Source: Pollenia angustigena | Taxonomy: Eukaryota; Arthropoda; Insecta; Diptera; Polleniidae | DNA: 64,000 nt | Assembly (NCBI GenBank): GCA_930367215.1 | Contig: OV884060.1 | Coordinates: 99,658,151 to 99,722,150, forward strand | Direction of reading: 5' to 3' | Shown: one piece after another, positions 1-11,606 of the stretch | Numbering within the stretch: the first letter of the stretch is position 1 | Layout of the letters: each line of letters begins with the position of its first letter | Position numbers and translations under genes: made by a program | The notes under the pieces: generated by a model | What the model saw: only the letters and a program-made list of their open reading frames with translations | Database searches by the model: none | Told to the model about the DNA's origin: nothing

Positions 1-275
1 GATGATCTAGTTTTGAGAAAATCGCAACGTACAACAAAAGGTAAAGTACCAGAAAGATATTTAAATTTGATAAAAGGTGATGCACCTATAACTTATGAAG
101 AAGCAGTTACATGTGACGAACGTAAAAATTGGATTGAGGCCATGAAGAACGAAATTGATTCAATGAAGGCTAATAATACTTGGGTATTAGTAAATAGGCC
201 AACGAATTATAACGTGATAGACTGCAAATGGATATTTAAGAAAAAACAATGCTACAAGGAAACAAAAATAAAATA
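1..275 (+). pseudogene. copia polyprotein fragment, start of reverse transcriptase (5' piece)
   Basis: An open frame enters from the left window edge and encodes the start of a Ty1/copia reverse transcriptase. Visible features are a WIEAMKNEIDSM block, NTWVLV, and the CKWIFKKK motif that opens the RT domain. Nine residues (QCYKETKIK) follow before the frame stops; in copia RTs a spacer of about that length separates WxFKxK from YKARLVARG. That YKARL motif resumes in the same frame at 16162. This piece is therefore the 5' part of one copia gene split by about 15.9 kb of inserted DNA. Gag, protease and integrase lie outside the window. The breakpoint lies at about 275, within an AAATA that merges with the tail of the inserted LINE. 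Confidence 0.85.
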
Positions 276-591
276 AGCTGGCAACGCCATGGAATGTGAA
301 TAAACGTGCATATTCCTTGCTAAGCAAAAATTTTGTTATAAATTAAAAAAAAATAATTGTTTTTAAGTGGAATAAATTCAATATAATTTAAAACTTATCA
401 GTTTTAATGTTTTGTTAATGAAAACTGTATTTTTGATTGGAGAATAGTAAATTTAAACTTTGCAGCGTCTTGCTTGTGTTTTTGTTCTGCCTTCTTAAGA
501 TTGCCGCCATTAATTTAAATTATTATGTAATACATTGTTGTTGCTGCTGCTGGTGTTGACTTGTGAAAAAAAAGAATCAAATTGATGAAAC

Positions 592-1727
592 ATGCCTCCA
601 AGGACAATCAAAAAAAAGCATGACACTTGGACTTGTTCCTGCAATAAAAATGTCACCAAATCGCAAAATAGTGTTTGGTGTGCCTTATGTGGGGAGTATT
701 TTCATATAAAGTGCGTTGGAGTTCCAAAAGATCAACATAACCCCTTTCTTAAAAATAAAATTTTCATATATTTGTGAGGAATGTAAGCTAAACCGTGAAG
801 ATAATTTAGCAGATGCTGGGTCAAATGCTCAACATGAGTTAAATCAATCAAATGCTCAACATGAGTTAAATCAAAGTTTGCACAGTTTAACAACTGATTT
901 GGAAAAACAATTTGAGGAGCATAGTCGTACATTCGAACGACAGGTTTACGCAAGTATTGCTGCTCTGGATGCGAAAATGGTTGAACTTTTTGAAAAGTTC
1001 CGTACAGAACAAATGGATGTTGTGAAGAACATAAAAAATGATGTGGCTCATAACTATAATATTTTAAAGCAGGTTGATAATGAGGCTTGTAGGCGGGTGT
1101 TGAGTTTGGAAACTCAGAACAACATCCTACAGAGACGTTTAAATAGATCCAATATAGTAATAAGGGGTCTGTCCAAAAACAAAGCACCTTAGGGAAATGT
1201 TTCTTAAAATTGCATCATTATGTAACAAATCTTTATCGAATTAGGATATACAGCACATCACGTACTTTAGTAGCGGTAATGCAGTTTTAGTTAAACTAAA
1301 TTCTGTACAAACTCGAGATGAAATTAAGAGTAGTTTTTCCCAACTTAAATTTCTGCGAAAGAAGGATATTGAAGGTGGTGATTCTGAAGCAAAAGTATTT
1401 CTTCATGACCATTTTACGCGCGCTGCGGCGAATCTGGTTAGCATATGTATGAAATTACGACAAAATAGACAAATTATAAGGTACAAATTTATAAATACTG
1501 ACATTCCTAAAGTGAGGATATCGTTCCCAAATAATGTTCAAAAGGTTTTAAATGCTGAACAATGTGTGGATATTTTGGATAACTTCGTGTATGATGCCCC
1601 TGCTGGTGGGTTGGCAAATCGAGTCAATCAAAGTCCTGATAGCTTAAATGGAGGTGTGTCTAATAGTGGTGATAATTATCTTCCTTGTAGACGGTCGTTG
1701 GATGGAGTGGAATTAGATCAGATTTAA
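592..1727 (+). pseudogene. CR1-type LINE ORF1 (PHD finger, coiled coil, RNA-binding region), frameshifted
   Basis: The ATG at 592 opens a PHD-type zinc finger: CSC near residue 16, then WCALC, FHIKC, and the closing ICEEC, which lies in another frame after a frameshift near 725-770. A coiled-coil region follows, then LNRSNIVIRGLSKNK, which resembles the start of the RRM-like domain of LINE ORF1 proteins. After a stop at about 1190 and more frame damage, coding sequence resumes to 1727 (KVRISFPNNVQKVL). A 24-bp unit encoding SNAQHELNQ is duplicated at about 822-870. Such proteins bind element RNA in the retrotransposition particle. This copy cannot be translated whole. Confidence 0.7.
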
Positions 1728-2270
1728 GTATTTTTCTAGTTCATTTTGTTTGGTTGGGTGCTTTCTTCATGCACAGAATTCTAAACATTCGTTTGTTAAA
1801 TAAGGGAGCCATTTAGCTTCTAGAAAACGTATATTTTTGGAGTTCTGTGAATGTAGCCAGTGCTCTTAAAGTTTATGCTGTGTTATTCTTTGCGTGGATA
1901 TGTCTGTTGGATGTTATGGGATTCAGTGGGTGAGGGAGGGTGAAGGCTTTTAGTTCGCGTTTTGTTTTTTTTTTCTCTTGCGCATTGTTCTTAATGTTAT
2001 GTGGAAATGTAGAGAAATTCTGTTGATAATATAATTTCTCTACGTTGCTGCATGGCATCGTCCTTAATGCGTGGGAAAGAAGCGGGACATGGATGGATGT
2101 CTCTGTTTTCTTTTACTTACTGAATTTTTCTCTGATATCGAACATTTGTTTTCTTACGTAGAGTGGAATACAGCCTTATATTATCGTTTCAATTAAGTTA
2201 TTTTTTTACATATATCGTCAATTTTTTGCTTAGCAAATATGCTGAATTAATTGTTGTCAGGTTATTATTA
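1728..2270 (+). other. Spacer between ORF1 and ORF2 of the CR1-type LINE
   Basis: This non-coding stretch continues the CR1-type LINE after ORF1. I see no gene in it. It ends at GGTTATTATTA (2260-2270), the left copy of the target duplication of the Jockey element. The spacer resumes after 6835, and ORF2 begins at 6947. Confidence 0.6.
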
Positions 2271-2464
2271 TTTTTTGCGAACTAGCTCTTGACGAGTACG
2301 GACGTGTATCAGTGAGTAACAAAAATACAAAAAAAAAAAAAAAATAATATAATAAAAAAAAAAAAAGTGAAAAAATATTTACCGTAGGTGAAAAAAAAAA
2401 AATATTTGTAATAGGTGAAAAAAAAAAAAAGAACAATAACTAGTGTGCCCGAAGAGATTTGTGA

Positions 2465-4024
2465 ATGAGCCTCACAAATACTCCCAATAAGGAGAGTAGG
2501 CCCAGCACAAATAGCAGAAATGCGTATATTGTGGTAAGCTCCCCGAGCGTGAGCAATGAAAACATTCGATACCCTGAATTAAACAAACATCTTTTAAGTG
2601 CAAAAATTGCCAGCGCAACTGGTTTTCCATACAGAAATTTAAGTTCAAGTGTGCCCAACCTGAGCAAGTGTGTTGATCCGACCGTAAATGTGGTTCAAAG
2701 TGTGAAGCCGTCTGACCAGAGGAATAATAACGAAAAACCTGGAACATCACGATTTGCATTAACAAATACAGGACCTGTACCAAAAAGTACTAAAGTGCAA
2801 ACAGGCATGGACAGATATATAACAATAACTAAGAGAAAGGCTAGCCCTAGGTCCACCCAACAGGAACGCGTGGCCAAACAATACAAAGGCTCTAACGTAG
2901 TCTCTTTGCCAACAAATGGTAACAGATTCTCTGTACTATCCATACCTGACGATGAAGAAGCAGAATTAGCTAATGGGACAGCCACTAAAGAAGTTAAACC
3001 GCCACCTATCTATCTGCGGGAGCAAACATCAAATAGCATAGTCAACTTGTTGACTCAACTTGTAGGTAAGAACAATTTCTACGTCGTTTCTATACGACGC
3101 GGACAAATTCAAGAGACCAAAATTCAAGCCAGTACATAAACGAACTTTCGTATTATATCAAGACACCTGGACGCAGAAAATAAAAGCTACTATACATACC
3201 AATTAAAAAGTGCTAAGGGATTGATTATTGTCATAAAAGGCATAGATAGTTCCGTTCCTACAGATGAAATAAAATCTGCCGTAGAGCAAGAGGGGTACGA
3301 GGTAAAATCGGTTCATAACATTTTGAACAGGAACAAAGTTCCCCAACCACTGCACCGCATTGAGATATCGTTTGATTCATCGGTTCTCAAAACCAAAAAT
3401 TCAGTTCATCCCATATACAACTTGCGCTACCTACTCAACAGAAGAATAACTGTTGAGGAGCCAATAAAACGAAAGGGTCCCTCCCAATGCACAAACTGTC
3501 AGGAATATGGGCATACAAAATCATATTGTAAATTGCCTCACGTATGTGTGGTTTGTGGCGACGCTCATAAAACCGCCGAATGTAATCGTTCTAAAGTTGA
3601 CCCAAATGTCAAGAAATGCAGCAACTGTGGCGAAAATCACACGGCAAACTATAGGGGTTGTAAAGTCTTCTTGCATTTAAAAAAACCAGCTTTAGTTCAA
3701 AAATATACTCACTCCCAATATGGTCCATCACATGCGCCCAGCCAAGCCGCTGGCTCTATTGCTAGTACTACACAAACAAACAAACAAAACCAATCATATG
3801 CCCAAGTCCTAAAAGGAAACCCTAATGCGAAAAATCCCCCGAGTACTTCCAACGCAAAGCAACCTCCATACGCTAATGTTCCTAGGGAAGGTCTACAAAT
3901 GCCTACCTCAATTGAAAATTTAATTCAAACTATGAATAACTTCATGGCCACTATGCAGAGCATGTTTCAGGAAATGATGCGAAACCAGAACATGCTCCTG
4001 CAAGTTCTACTCAACAAAAAATGA
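2465..4024 (+). pseudogene. Jockey ORF1 (gag-like CCHC nucleic-acid-binding protein), one in-frame stop
   Basis: The frame starting at ATG 2465 runs to TGA 4022-4024 and would encode about 519 residues. A single TAA at 3137-3139 interrupts it. The frame is unchanged across that codon: FRIISRHLDAEN follows directly and is typical of the domain preceding the zinc knuckles in Jockey ORF1. Three knuckles follow: CTNCQEYGHTKSYC, CVVCGDAHKTAEC, and CSNCGENHTANYRGC. The C-terminus is Gln/Asn-rich. Jockey ORF1 proteins package element RNA. The lesion is one nonsense codon, so a truncated N-terminal product is likely. Its stop overlaps the start of ORF2 (ATGA). Confidence 0.88.
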
Positions 4025-6675
4025 ACCAGTTAAAAATATGTTTCTGGAATGCAAACGGGTTATCCCAACATAAACACGAAGTTGCAAACTTTCTTCATAG
4101 GCATGAAATCGACGTACTTCTTGTCTCTGAAACACACTTTACTCATAAAAACTGCTTTAGGGTAAATGGTTACCTTACGTATGACACAAAACATCCCAGC
4201 GGACGAGCTTGTGGTGGCACAGCCATAATTGTGCACAAACACATCAGACACTTACCATTGCCAGAGTTCGAAGAAGATTGTATCCAGGCCACATCTATAA
4301 ATCTGACTGATTTCAAACTAACGTTAACATCCGTTTATTGTCCCCCGAGGCACAAAATTCTACACGATAAATTTCTCAACTTCTTCTCCACATTGGGCCA
4401 GAAATTCATTGCTGCTGGCGACTACAACGCTAAACATACATATTGGGGCTCCAGACTTATTAGTCCTAGAGGTAATCAGCTAAATAATACCGTAACTGCA
4501 AATAACTTTGATGTGGTATCGAGTGGTGAGCCTACCTATTGGCCAACCGACTTCAACAAGCTACCAGACCTTATTGACTTTGCTGTAATCAAAAACATCA
4601 AGCGCGATCAGGTACTAGTTAGTTCCTCCTATGATCTTTCGTCTGATCATTCACCTTCAATCCTCATTTGTAACTCTGACGCCGCAGCTGCAAACTGGTT
4701 TTCCTATCCAAACAGAAACACAAATTGGTTAAAGTATAAAATGTATGTGAGCTCTCACCTATCACAGTGCATTCCCCTAAAAAATTCATCTGACATCCAA
4801 ATAACTGTCGACCGATTTACAGAAGTCTTGGATGCTGCAGCAAGAAATGCAACCCCAATCAAGCGGAAAATTAAACGTGCTCCTTACAATACATCGACGG
4901 ATATAGAGACCCTTATCAGAGAAAAAAGGAAGTTAAGAAGACAATGGCAAAACAGTCGTTCCCCAACCACTAAGGCCCAACTACAATTATGCCTGACAAC
5001 TCTTCGCAACAAATTGAGACAGAACCACGAGTCTGCAATAGAAGGCTATCTAAACAGCCTAGATGCCACAAAAAACTCCAATTATAGCTTATGGAAGGCT
5101 GTACGACATATGAAATGCCCTATAACCCAAGAATCTCCATTAAGACTGGAAAACCGCACTTGGGCGAAAAACACAGATGAAAAATTAAACGCTTTCGCGG
5201 GCCATCTTGAGAAAGTTTTCACGCCACATGATACACATACTTGTTCCTGTCGTCCAACCATTCCTGATAAGGTAAACCATCCATTAAAATTTAACATTAC
5301 TCAAGTAAAATCTGCAATAGAAAAAGTGAATATTAGAAAATCTCCCGGACTTGACCGTATCACAGGGTCAATGATAAGAAACTTACCTTCGTCTGCTTCC
5401 AGAATCTTGCTGTTCATTTTTAACGCTATATTAAGAGTCGGATACTTCCCATCCTCATGGAAGAAGTCTATAATTGTTATGATTCCCAAGCCAGGAAAAG
5501 ATGCTAGCCAGGTTGCGTCGTACAGACCGATAAGCTTATTATCAATCCTATCAAAGCTTTTCGAAAAAATATTCATTTTAAGTATAACTCCTCATCTAAA
5601 TGAACACGACATCATCCCGGATCACCAGTTCGGATTCAGAGCGAAACATGGTACAATAGAGCAAGTGCATAGAATTGTCACCCTTATTAGATCGGCGTTT
5701 GAGAAAAAGCAATACTGCTCAGCCCTGTTTATAGACATTTCCCAAGCATTTGACAAAGTTTGGCATGATGGGCTACTCATCAAAATAACACGAATGCTTC
5801 CTCAAAACACTCACAAGCTTCTGGAGAGCTATCTAACAGGCAGAACATTCATAGTAAGGTCGCAAGATAAATACTCCCCCCTCAAGAAAATTACTGCTGG
5901 TGTTCCCCAAGGCAGCATATTAGGACCGCTTCTATATATAATATACACAGCGGATATGCCAACAAACCTGAGCACGCATACCTCTACATTTGCAGACGAC
6001 ACAGCATTTATTAGCGTTAATCATGACCCAAAAGTCGCATCGCAAAATCTGCAGTCCCACATCAATGAACTAGAGGCATGGCTAGAAAAATGGAGAATAA
6101 AGGTTAACCCGGCTAAATGTGCTCACTTAACTTTCACGCTCAGAAGACAAACGTGCCCAGCAGTAAAAATAAATAACATCACTGTTCCGGTAGAAAACCA
6201 TGTAAAGTACTTGGGAGTTCATATAGATAGACGTTTGACCTGGTCTCGTCATATCGAAGCGAAAATAACGGCTATGAAACTTAAAGCAGCTCAACTACAT
6301 TGGCTTCTCGGTAGAAACTCAAACTTGTCTTTAGACAACAAAGTTCTTCTATACAAGTCCATCATAAAACCAATATGGACATATGGCATCCAATTATGGG
6401 GTACTGCATGCGCATCTAACATCCAAAAGCTTCAAAGAAGACAGTCTAGAATATTACGACAAATTGTCTGCGCCCCATGGTATATACGTAATGATATTAT
6501 CCACAGAGATCTCAACGTCCCCACTATCCAGGAGGAAATTAAAAAATATTCAATAAGCTACATCGATAAACTAATGGTTCACCCTAACTACCTCGCTCGG
6601 GGTTTGCTTCAGTTTGAAGGTCACCAGAGGCTAAAAAGAACCGATACTTTGAGCCTTACTAGAAGACAGTCTTAA
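4021..6675 (+). CDS. Jockey ORF2: apurinic-like endonuclease plus reverse transcriptase, intact
   Basis: This 884-codon open frame starts at the ATG overlapping the ORF1 stop. Residues 1-230 form the endonuclease: FWNANGL, SETHF, GDYNAKH and SSDHSP carry the catalytic Asn, Glu, Asp and His. The reverse transcriptase follows, with RPISLLSILSKLFEK, IDISQAFDKVWH, GVPQGSILGPLL and the FADD box near residue 656. No RNase H domain is present, as is usual for the Jockey clade. There is no frameshift or stop. The enzyme nicks target DNA and primes reverse transcription there. The ATGA overlap suggests translation by reinitiation after ORF1. Confidence 0.93.
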   Translation: MNQLKICFWNANGLSQHKHEVANFLHRHEIDVLLVSETHFTHKNCFRVNGYLTYDTKHPSGRACGGTAIIVHKHIRHLPLPEFEEDCIQATSINLTDFKLTLTSVYCPPRHKILHDKFLNFFSTLGQKFIAAGDYNAKHTYWGSRLISPRGNQLNNTVTANNFDVVSSGEPTYWPTDFNKLPDLIDFAVIKNIKRDQVLVSSSYDLSSDHSPSILICNSDAAAANWFSYPNRNTNWLKYKMYVSSHLSQCIPLKNSSDIQITVDRFTEVLDAAARNATPIKRKIKRAPYNTSTDIETLIREKRKLRRQWQNSRSPTTKAQLQLCLTTLRNKLRQNHESAIEGYLNSLDATKNSNYSLWKAVRHMKCPITQESPLRLENRTWAKNTDEKLNAFAGHLEKVFTPHDTHTCSCRPTIPDKVNHPLKFNITQVKSAIEKVNIRKSPGLDRITGSMIRNLPSSASRILLFIFNAILRVGYFPSSWKKSIIVMIPKPGKDASQVASYRPISLLSILSKLFEKIFILSITPHLNEHDIIPDHQFGFRAKHGTIEQVHRIVTLIRSAFEKKQYCSALFIDISQAFDKVWHDGLLIKITRMLPQNTHKLLESYLTGRTFIVRSQDKYSPLKKITAGVPQGSILGPLLYIIYTADMPTNLSTHTSTFADDTAFISVNHDPKVASQNLQSHINELEAWLEKWRIKVNPAKCAHLTFTLRRQTCPAVKINNITVPVENHVKYLGVHIDRRLTWSRHIEAKITAMKLKAAQLHWLLGRNSNLSLDNKVLLYKSIIKPIWTYGIQLWGTACASNIQKLQRRQSRILRQIVCAPWYIRNDIIHRDLNVPTIQEEIKKYSISYIDKLMVHPNYLARGLLQFEGHQRLKRTDTLSLTRRQS

Positions 6676-6793
6676 AAATTTGAATACAGCAGTTAGTGGT
6701 TACACAGGTAACAACTAATAAACAACAAGTAGAATTAAGATTTGAATACATATTGTAAATTTCGATAAGAAAGATTCAATAATAAAAATAAAT

Positions 6794-6826
<33 letters not shown>

Positions 6827-6946
6827 TTATTATTAATTGTTTATGAGAGAACTGTGATCTTAGTCAAATTAAATTTTGTTTTCCTTTTTTGCAACTATAA
6901 TTGCTTATATACATATAATAGATTTTGCTTTTTTATACTATTTTAA

Positions 6947-8278
6947 ATGGTTTTAAATTATAATTTGGATACCGTGGTTAGTGATAGTTCATATTTAGAA
7001 TCTCAATTGCGCCTTTATGCCAATAATTTGAATGTTGGACATATAAATATACAAAGTTTTAAACTTGGCAGCTCATCAAGTAAATTGGATGAGTTAATTA
7101 ATGTTCTTGGTAAAGGGTTGTTTGATGTAGTAGGAATAACGAAAACCTGGTTAAAGGGAGATATTTCTTCAAATATTGTTCGGTTTCCGGGTTATGTTTT
7201 ATGTCGTAATTATCGCCCTAATCGCCGAGGGGCGGTGTTGCCTTTTATGTGTCAAGTAGGATGAAGTTTAAAATTGTTCACGTTGGTGATGATTATGGTT
7301 TAGTTGAATCTCTTTTTATTGAAATTAATAATTCTGGGCGTAAAGTTTTAATTGGAGTGGTTTATTTTCCTCGCGGAGCTAAGAAAGATTTGAAAATGTT
7401 CGAGAGGAAAGTTTCGGAAATTTTAGTAAAATATAATAATGTAATTATTGTTGGTGATTTCAACAATAATATGTTTAGCACTTCCTGCGCCTATCGTTTG
7501 AGAGTAATGTGTAATAGATTGAATGTAACTTGTCATCATAATTCCCTACCCACGCATCTTTTTGTAAAATCTGGCAGAACCTCGTTAATCGATTTTTTTT
7601 AGTATATCCCTCCATGTCAGTCCGTTTATCTGTTCAAATTCAAATTCCTGGAATTTCGCGTCACTCTCTTATTTATGCATCTTTTGATGCGCAAATAAAT
7701 CATGTTAATGAAGTTGTTGAATATTATGACTATAATAATGTCGATATGATTTGTTTGGAGAGAATTGCGGCGTCTTGTAGCTTCGATAGCGTTCTTAATT
7801 CGGCTAATGTTGATGAACAGGCAGAAGCTTTATTTACCTTTTTATGTAACATGCATAATGCTGTTCCTTTAAGGAAAAAACAAGTTAACAAATTTAGTGA
7901 TAATGCTTGGATTAATTCAAATGAGGTTAAGAGTGCTCTGGCAAATCGTGATGCTGCTTATCAGCTTTATCTTACTAACAAGACTCGTCCTAATTGGAGA
8001 AAGTTTTGTCGTTTCAGAAATCATGCCAAAACTGTCATTCGTAATGCAAAACGTAGGGAAAACTTCCAAGCAAATCTGGAATATATTACGTTTGAATGGG
8101 TTTGGTGATGACATGTCGTTGGTGGAGGAAACCAATGTTGGGGCTTTAAACCAGTACTTTTTATCTAATCAGGAGGATGATTTAACAGATGATATTCAAC
8201 TCAATGGGGTTGAGGGGTTTTCATTTCGATCGGTTGACCTCTACGAATTGATAATTGCAGTTGAATCTGTTAAGACAA
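6947..8278 (+). pseudogene. CR1-type LINE ORF2, endonuclease part, frameshifted
   Basis: The frame from ATG 6947 shows VGHINIQSF and then ITKTWL where this family has SETWL; the catalytic Glu has become Lys. Frameshifts near 7250, 7602 and 8100 shift the coding to other frames: VVYFPRG and VGDFNNN (7249-7602), ISRHSLIYASF (7614-8108), and DLYELIIAVESVKTN ending at 8278. Coding then meets the antisense LINE. About 100 codons of the expected RT start are missing at that junction. The RT continues at 9931. Confidence 0.78.
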
Positions 8279-9930
8279 ATTTTTTTTTTTTATTTTATTT
8301 ATTAGTAGTATTTAATACTTTCATTACATTTCACTTAAGTACATTTTCATCATATTTTTCTTTTTAAACTCTAATTTTCATTACCATTTTTAATAAAATC
8401 AACAACTTTTTTTCTAAAAATAGTATTGTTTGTTTCATTTTTTATGTTGTTTGGCATCATATTGTACGTTCTCAGTCCTTTGTAAAATAACGATCGTTGT
8501 GTACCACTAGTATTTGATCGTTGCAATCTGAAATTCTGATTATTTCGTAGATTATACGGCTGAACATCTCCCACATATCTAAGTTGCTCTATCAAGTATT
8601 CTGGTGCTTCTCCCATCTTCATTTTTTTAATAAAAATTAATGTGTTAAATTCCAGTCTTTGGTGTATGTTCATCCATCTTAGGGTATCTAACATATATCT
8701 TATTGATGTAAAACGATTGAATTTTAATATAGACCGCATTGCTTTATTTTGCAATTTTTGTAATCTATTTATTTGATTATCCGTGCAACATGTATACAGA
8801 ATTGTTGACCCGTATTCAAAATGTGGTTTTATAATAGTATTATAAATGTTTATTGCCGTAATAATAGACACTTTATTTCTTACACGCTTGAAAAATCCGA
8901 TCTTTTTTTCAATTTTTTTGCAAATATATTCCAAATGTTCTTTAAAATTTAATTCTTTATCTATAAAAAATCCCAGATATTTTATTTTATTTACTTTTTC
9001 AATTATTACATCATTAATCTTGAAGTCTTTATCACTGTTCATGTTTATTTCCATTACTTTGGATTTATTTTCATTTAATTTTAATTTGTTCATTTTTAGC
9101 CATTTATTTATTTTATGCATATCTGTTTTTAATTTTTCATAACACATATCCTCTGTTTGGGCTTCTGTGAAAATCAGGGTATCGTCGGCATAAAGAACTA
9201 TTTCACAATTTTCTAAAACTTTTTCCATGTCATTAATATATGTATATAATAAATAAAAGAGCACCTAGAATGGAGCCCTGAGGTACACCAAAATAATTTT
9301 CTTTCTCCACTGATTTTACATTGTTAACTTTTGTCATTTGTCTTCTATTGGTTAAGTAGGATTGAAACCATTTTAATTCATTATCCTGTATTCCATATTC
9401 TTTTAGTTTTTCTAACATAATATCTCGGTCAATTGTTTCGAATGCCCTTTTGAAATCTAGAAATATTGCCACAATTTTATTATTCTGCTTCATGTATTTC
9501 CATCTATTTATGACATAATTCACAGCAGTCTCACATGAGTGTCTTCTTCTGAATCCTGACTGATATTTTGAAAGAATTTTATTTTGTTCTATATATTCTT
9601 CCAGCTGATTTTGAACAATTTTTTCCAAAATTTTTTCACATGTTTTTAGGCTGTTTATAGGCACTTCACCGTATTTTTTACTTTTTCTATTGGAGTAATA
9701 ACTGATTCTTTCCAATTATTTGGAAATATTCCAGTTTCAAGAGATTTGTTTACTATATTAAGAATTCTATTGCCAACTATGTCCCAATTATCTAATATTA
9801 ATTTATTACTTATTTTATTATAGTCCAGTCTGTTGTTTATATCCTTACATATAACTTTTAAATATGCTAAATTTATTGCACGAAATTTAAATTTGCTTTC
9901 TATCACAGGTATATTATTTTCATATTGCAC
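8279..9930 (-). mobile_element. 5'-truncated LINE, antisense, inside the CR1-type LINE
   Basis: A minus-strand element whose 3' A-rich tail appears as the T-run at 8279-8292. It contains only the RT region and C-terminus of ORF2 (see next entry). It has no endonuclease or ORF1, so it is 5' truncated near 9930. No clear target duplication is visible. About 270 bp of host LINE sequence also seems to be missing at the site, which suggests insertion with a target deletion. Confidence 0.72.
8371..9930 (-). pseudogene. LINE reverse transcriptase, RT to C-terminus, two frameshifts
   Basis: Reading 9930 down to 8371, three overlapping frames (9930-9655, 9715-9233, 9264-8371) make up one RT. Motifs are FPNNWKESVITPIEK, LDFKRAFETIDRD, FGVPQGSILGALLF and LYADDTLIF. 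The C-terminal domain includes NLRN, TSGTQRSLFYKGL and MPNNIK, an arrangement typical of CR1/L2-like LINEs. Frameshifts lie near 9660-9700 and 9240-9260. The catalytic FxxxD and YADD residues are kept. The clade assignment is approximate. Confidence 0.75.
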
Positions 9931-10757
9931 ATAATCAATATACTGCCAGCTCTGTCGAAGGTTGTTGAAATTTTGCTAAAAGATCAGCTACTTGCGCACA
10001 TTAGTAGAAAATCATTGTTAAGTAATTGTCAATATGGATTTAGATGTGGTAGAAATACAACATCACTTCTCTTGGGAGTAACTGATACCATTCGTCAGTC
10101 TCTAGGTAGGAAACGTCTTAACGTACTCTTAACTATTGATCTTAAAAAAGCTTTTGACAAGGTGAATCATAGAATTTTATTGACCAAGCTTATTAATAAT
10201 TTTGGACTTTCGTCTACGGCATGTAAACTCTTTTCATCTTATCTCAAAGATAGACTTCAATACGTTTCTATTGGAAGGAGATTTTCAGGTGTCTTACCGG
10301 TTAAAAGTGGGGTGCCTCAAGGCTCAGTGCTTGGGCCTTTACTTTTTAATATGTATATTAACGACATTTTCGCGGATTTTAATATGACGTCATGTATACC
10401 ATTTGCTTATGCAGATGATTTAATGTTTTTATTTAGTGGTGAGAGACAATTTGAGGATGTTTTGCAACAAATGATAAATTTTTGTATTTCCAATTTATCA
10501 AACTGGATGGTGCGTAATAGACTTTATATTAATGCTCTTAAGACAAAGGCTATGTTTTTTGGTTCTTCCGTTCCAAACTTGGATATTGATATTCATCGTA
10601 GGAAAATTGAATTTGTAGACCATATGTACTGTCTGGGCCTATGGTTGGATAATAAATTAACATTTGAAAGACATATTAATTTTGTTACTTCTAGAGTTAA
10701 TTATTCATTACGTAGACTTTATAACGTCAACTTATGCTTACCAATGCATATCAAAAC
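9931..10757 (+). pseudogene. CR1-type LINE ORF2, reverse transcriptase core
   Basis: This continues the CR1-type ORF2 in an open frame: INILPALSKVVEILLK, IDLKKAFDKVNHR, GVPQGSVLGPLLFN, and FAYADDLMF with both catalytic Asp. The frame is intact up to ATCAAAAC (10750-10757), the left target duplication of the hAT element. It resumes in phase after the right duplication at 15244. Anything read past 10757 in this frame is transposon DNA. Confidence 0.85.
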
Positions 10758-11606
10758 CAGAGAACCTCAAAACTCACTATTTTTGTGCATTTATTCATAC
10801 GCTAAAATTTACAATAACTCTATACATGCAAAACAAAGTTCAACGTTGGTAATTTTTACATCCTTTCGTACACATTTTATTTTTGCATTTATTCGTTTTT
10901 TATTGAAAGTGCTTTATTTGCATTTTTGTTTCTTACGCAATATAACACAACTGAGTAAATTCAGAAGAACACATTCTTATACTTTTGTTTACATTTACAA
11001 CAACAATAAACCACTCGATGAGACGCTTTTTCCAAATTAACTACAATTAAAACAACAATAACAAAAATACATTGTATATATATACATTAGAGCGGGTCAA
11101 TTTGTATGGGACGGAAAAAATGAAAAAATCGCATATGCGGGAAGTAATCTACGAACAATTCTAAGAAAATTTGCCTAAGAAACTATGTGTGTAAAATCGA
11201 TTCGGATGCCGCGATTTTTAAAGGGAAGTTTCATATTCAGGTTATAGAAAATTTTGTTAGAAAAACTTAAACAGATAGCTTATTTATGAGTGTGAGGGAC
11301 CCACTGAGGTTAAAAAAACGCTAAGTTTTCTTCTAAACCCTTTGTTTTTACTTCTTATTTTTAAAGTACACTTATCCCTCGATTTACACAATACTTTTTT
11401 TAAGGTGTTAATCGAGGGAAAGGTATACTTTTGTTTGTTGACCATATATTGAAATAAAACTAAAATTATCCTTTAAGTTTTCTACGATTTATTGTTTTAT
11501 TTGCAGTTATTAATTTAGCAATAAAATCAGAAAGAATAAAATAAATTTTAAGTGTATTGTTATTAATACAAAGTTAGTTTCTAGATTTGAAAAAAGAACT
11601 AAATAA

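Larger units (their letters stand above)
2271..6824 (+). mobile_element. Jockey-clade LINE, full length, one nonsense codon
   Basis: This 4.55-kb non-LTR element ends in a run of about 26 A (6799-6824). It is flanked by an exact 11-bp duplication, GGTTATTATTA, at 2260-2270 and 6825-6835. It contains a 5' UTR with several A-runs, ORF1 (2465-4024), ORF2 (4021-6675) and a short 3' UTR with AATAAA-like signals. It sits in the inter-ORF spacer of the CR1-type LINE, so it inserted later. The perfect duplication, long A-tail and uninterrupted ORF2 point to a recent insertion. The only visible lesion is a stop codon in ORF1. Confidence 0.92.

Noticed and set aside
732..1187. 151-codon minus-strand frame
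   Set aside because: Antisense shadow of the LINE ORF1, which shows PHD and coiled-coil features on the plus strand.
3137..3220. Frameshift in Jockey ORF1
   Set aside because: Positions 2465 and 3221 are in the same frame and the codons after TAA continue the conserved domain, so it is a nonsense codon, not a frameshift.
9925..11040. A single 371-codon LINE protein
   Set aside because: Only the part to 10757 is LINE sequence; the last 95 codons are hAT element DNA read by chance.
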